Positions 6,101 to 6,455 of a stretch of DNA of 6,455 nt are shown one piece after another. The stretch is taken from positions 1-6,455 of the forward strand of contig JAUWBY010000130.1 in NCBI GenBank assembly GCA_030609605.1, given 5' to 3'. How positions within the stretch are numbered: the stretch's first letter is position 1; the number at the start of each line of letters is the position of its first letter. The translations under genes were made by a program, and so were the position numbers. A model generated the notes under the pieces. The model ran no database searches. It worked only from the letters and a program-made list of their open reading frames with translations, and had not been told where the DNA came from. The stretch comes from Candidatus Eiseniibacteriota bacterium. Its GTDB lineage: Bacteria; Joyebacterota; Joyebacteria; Joyebacterales; Joyebacteraceae.

Positions 6101-6455
6101 TCAATCGCCCACTCCGGGCAGGTAAACGATGAACCTGCTGCCTCGGCCTTCCTCGCTTTCAACGATGATCCGCCCATCCTGCAGCTCGACGAGCTTGTCC
6201 ACGATCGCGAGTCCAAGCCCGGTTCCACGGACCTTCGAGGTCACGAACGGCGCGAATATCTGAGCCACTCGCTCCGCTTCGATCCCACATCCTGTGTCCT
6301 CAACGACCACCGCCACCTCTCCCCTCAATACCTCCGGATTCATTTCGGAGGCAGGCAGCAGAAACACGTTCACCCGACCGCTCCCGCCGATCGCCTCGAA
6401 GGCATTGATGATAAGGTTCAGGAGGATCTGCCGTATCTGTTCAGGGTTTCCCCGG
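6101..6455 (-). CDS. Sensor histidine kinase, C-terminal ATPase domain (partial, start outside window)
   Basis: The last 117 residues of a histidine kinase are present; the frame is open to the window's right edge, so the sensor, dimerisation and phospho-histidine parts lie outside. The visible part is a HATPase_c domain. It has the N box QILLNLIINAFEAI (about residues 9-22 of the fragment), G1 box DTGCGI, F box FAPFVTSK and G2 box GTGLGL, then the closing GRIIVESEEGRGSRFIVYLP. This ATP-binding domain would phosphorylate the kinase's own histidine, and the phosphate would pass to D54 of the adjacent response regulator. The short F-box loop and FAPFVTSK sequence resemble the NtrB/AtoS-type kinases that partner NtrC-family regulators, in agreement with the neighbour. 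The signal sensed cannot be judged. A GTG at 6373 is in frame but falls inside the domain and is not a start. Confidence 0.95.
   Translation of the reverse strand, partial: RGNPEQIRQILLNLIINAFEAIGGSGRVNVFLLPASEMNPEVLRGEVAVVVEDTGCGIEAERVAQIFAPFVTSKVRGTGLGLAIVDKLVELQDGRIIVESEEGRGSRFIVYLPGVGD

Noticed and set aside
6072..6104. TTG at 6104 as start of the response regulator
   Set aside because: It adds ten residues before the receiver fold. ATG 6074 has a properly spaced AAGGA and gives the usual receiver N-terminus.
5430..6125. 231-codon plus-strand frame opposite the response regulator
   Set aside because: It is a mirror frame of a well-supported AAA+ and receiver coding region, with no domain of its own.

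Overview
The window is a GC-rich bacterial chromosomal segment whose genes all lie on the minus strand, so transcription runs from the right edge to the left edge. In that order it holds the C-terminal part of a sensor histidine kinase (cut by the window), a sigma-54-activating response regulator, rsmD (16S rRNA methyltransferase), coaD (pantetheine-phosphate adenylyltransferase), pta (phosphate acetyltransferase), a GlcD-type FAD-linked oxidase, and the GTPase gene obg. The spacings are 26 nt, 68 nt, a 4-nt overlap, 30 nt (or 21, depending on the pta start), 40 nt and 10 nt. No obvious terminator or internal promoter separates them, so one long operon or a few overlapping transcripts are plausible.

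Organism: housekeeping genes of a free-living bacterium, frequent TTG/GTG starts, good Shine-Dalgarno sites, an Obg without the C-terminal OCT domain, and an NtrC-family two-component pair next to rsmD-coaD-pta. This mix would fit a member of the FCB-type or related candidate phyla, or another deep Gram-negative lineage. That placement is an inference made without any database search and is weak. I see no phage, transposon, CRISPR or RNA gene.

Function: the two-component pair would phosphorylate the regulator and drive sigma-54 promoters elsewhere; no convincing -24/-12 promoter is visible here. rsmD and obg serve ribosome modification and assembly, coaD makes dephospho-CoA, and pta interconverts acetyl-CoA and acetyl phosphate. 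The GlcD-like protein oxidises a 2-hydroxy acid. CoA synthesis next to a CoA-ester enzyme is a sensible pairing. No ackA, glcE or glcF is visible.

The least ordinary sequence is a 22-bp tandem repeat at the left edge. It starts in the last codons of obg, puts the obg stop codon in the loop of a perfect 7-bp hairpin, and runs off the window. A smaller imperfect duplication of a gene's 3' end follows the response regulator. I found no evidence for a new multi-gene system; the protein genes belong to known families, with a few variant motif residues noted below.
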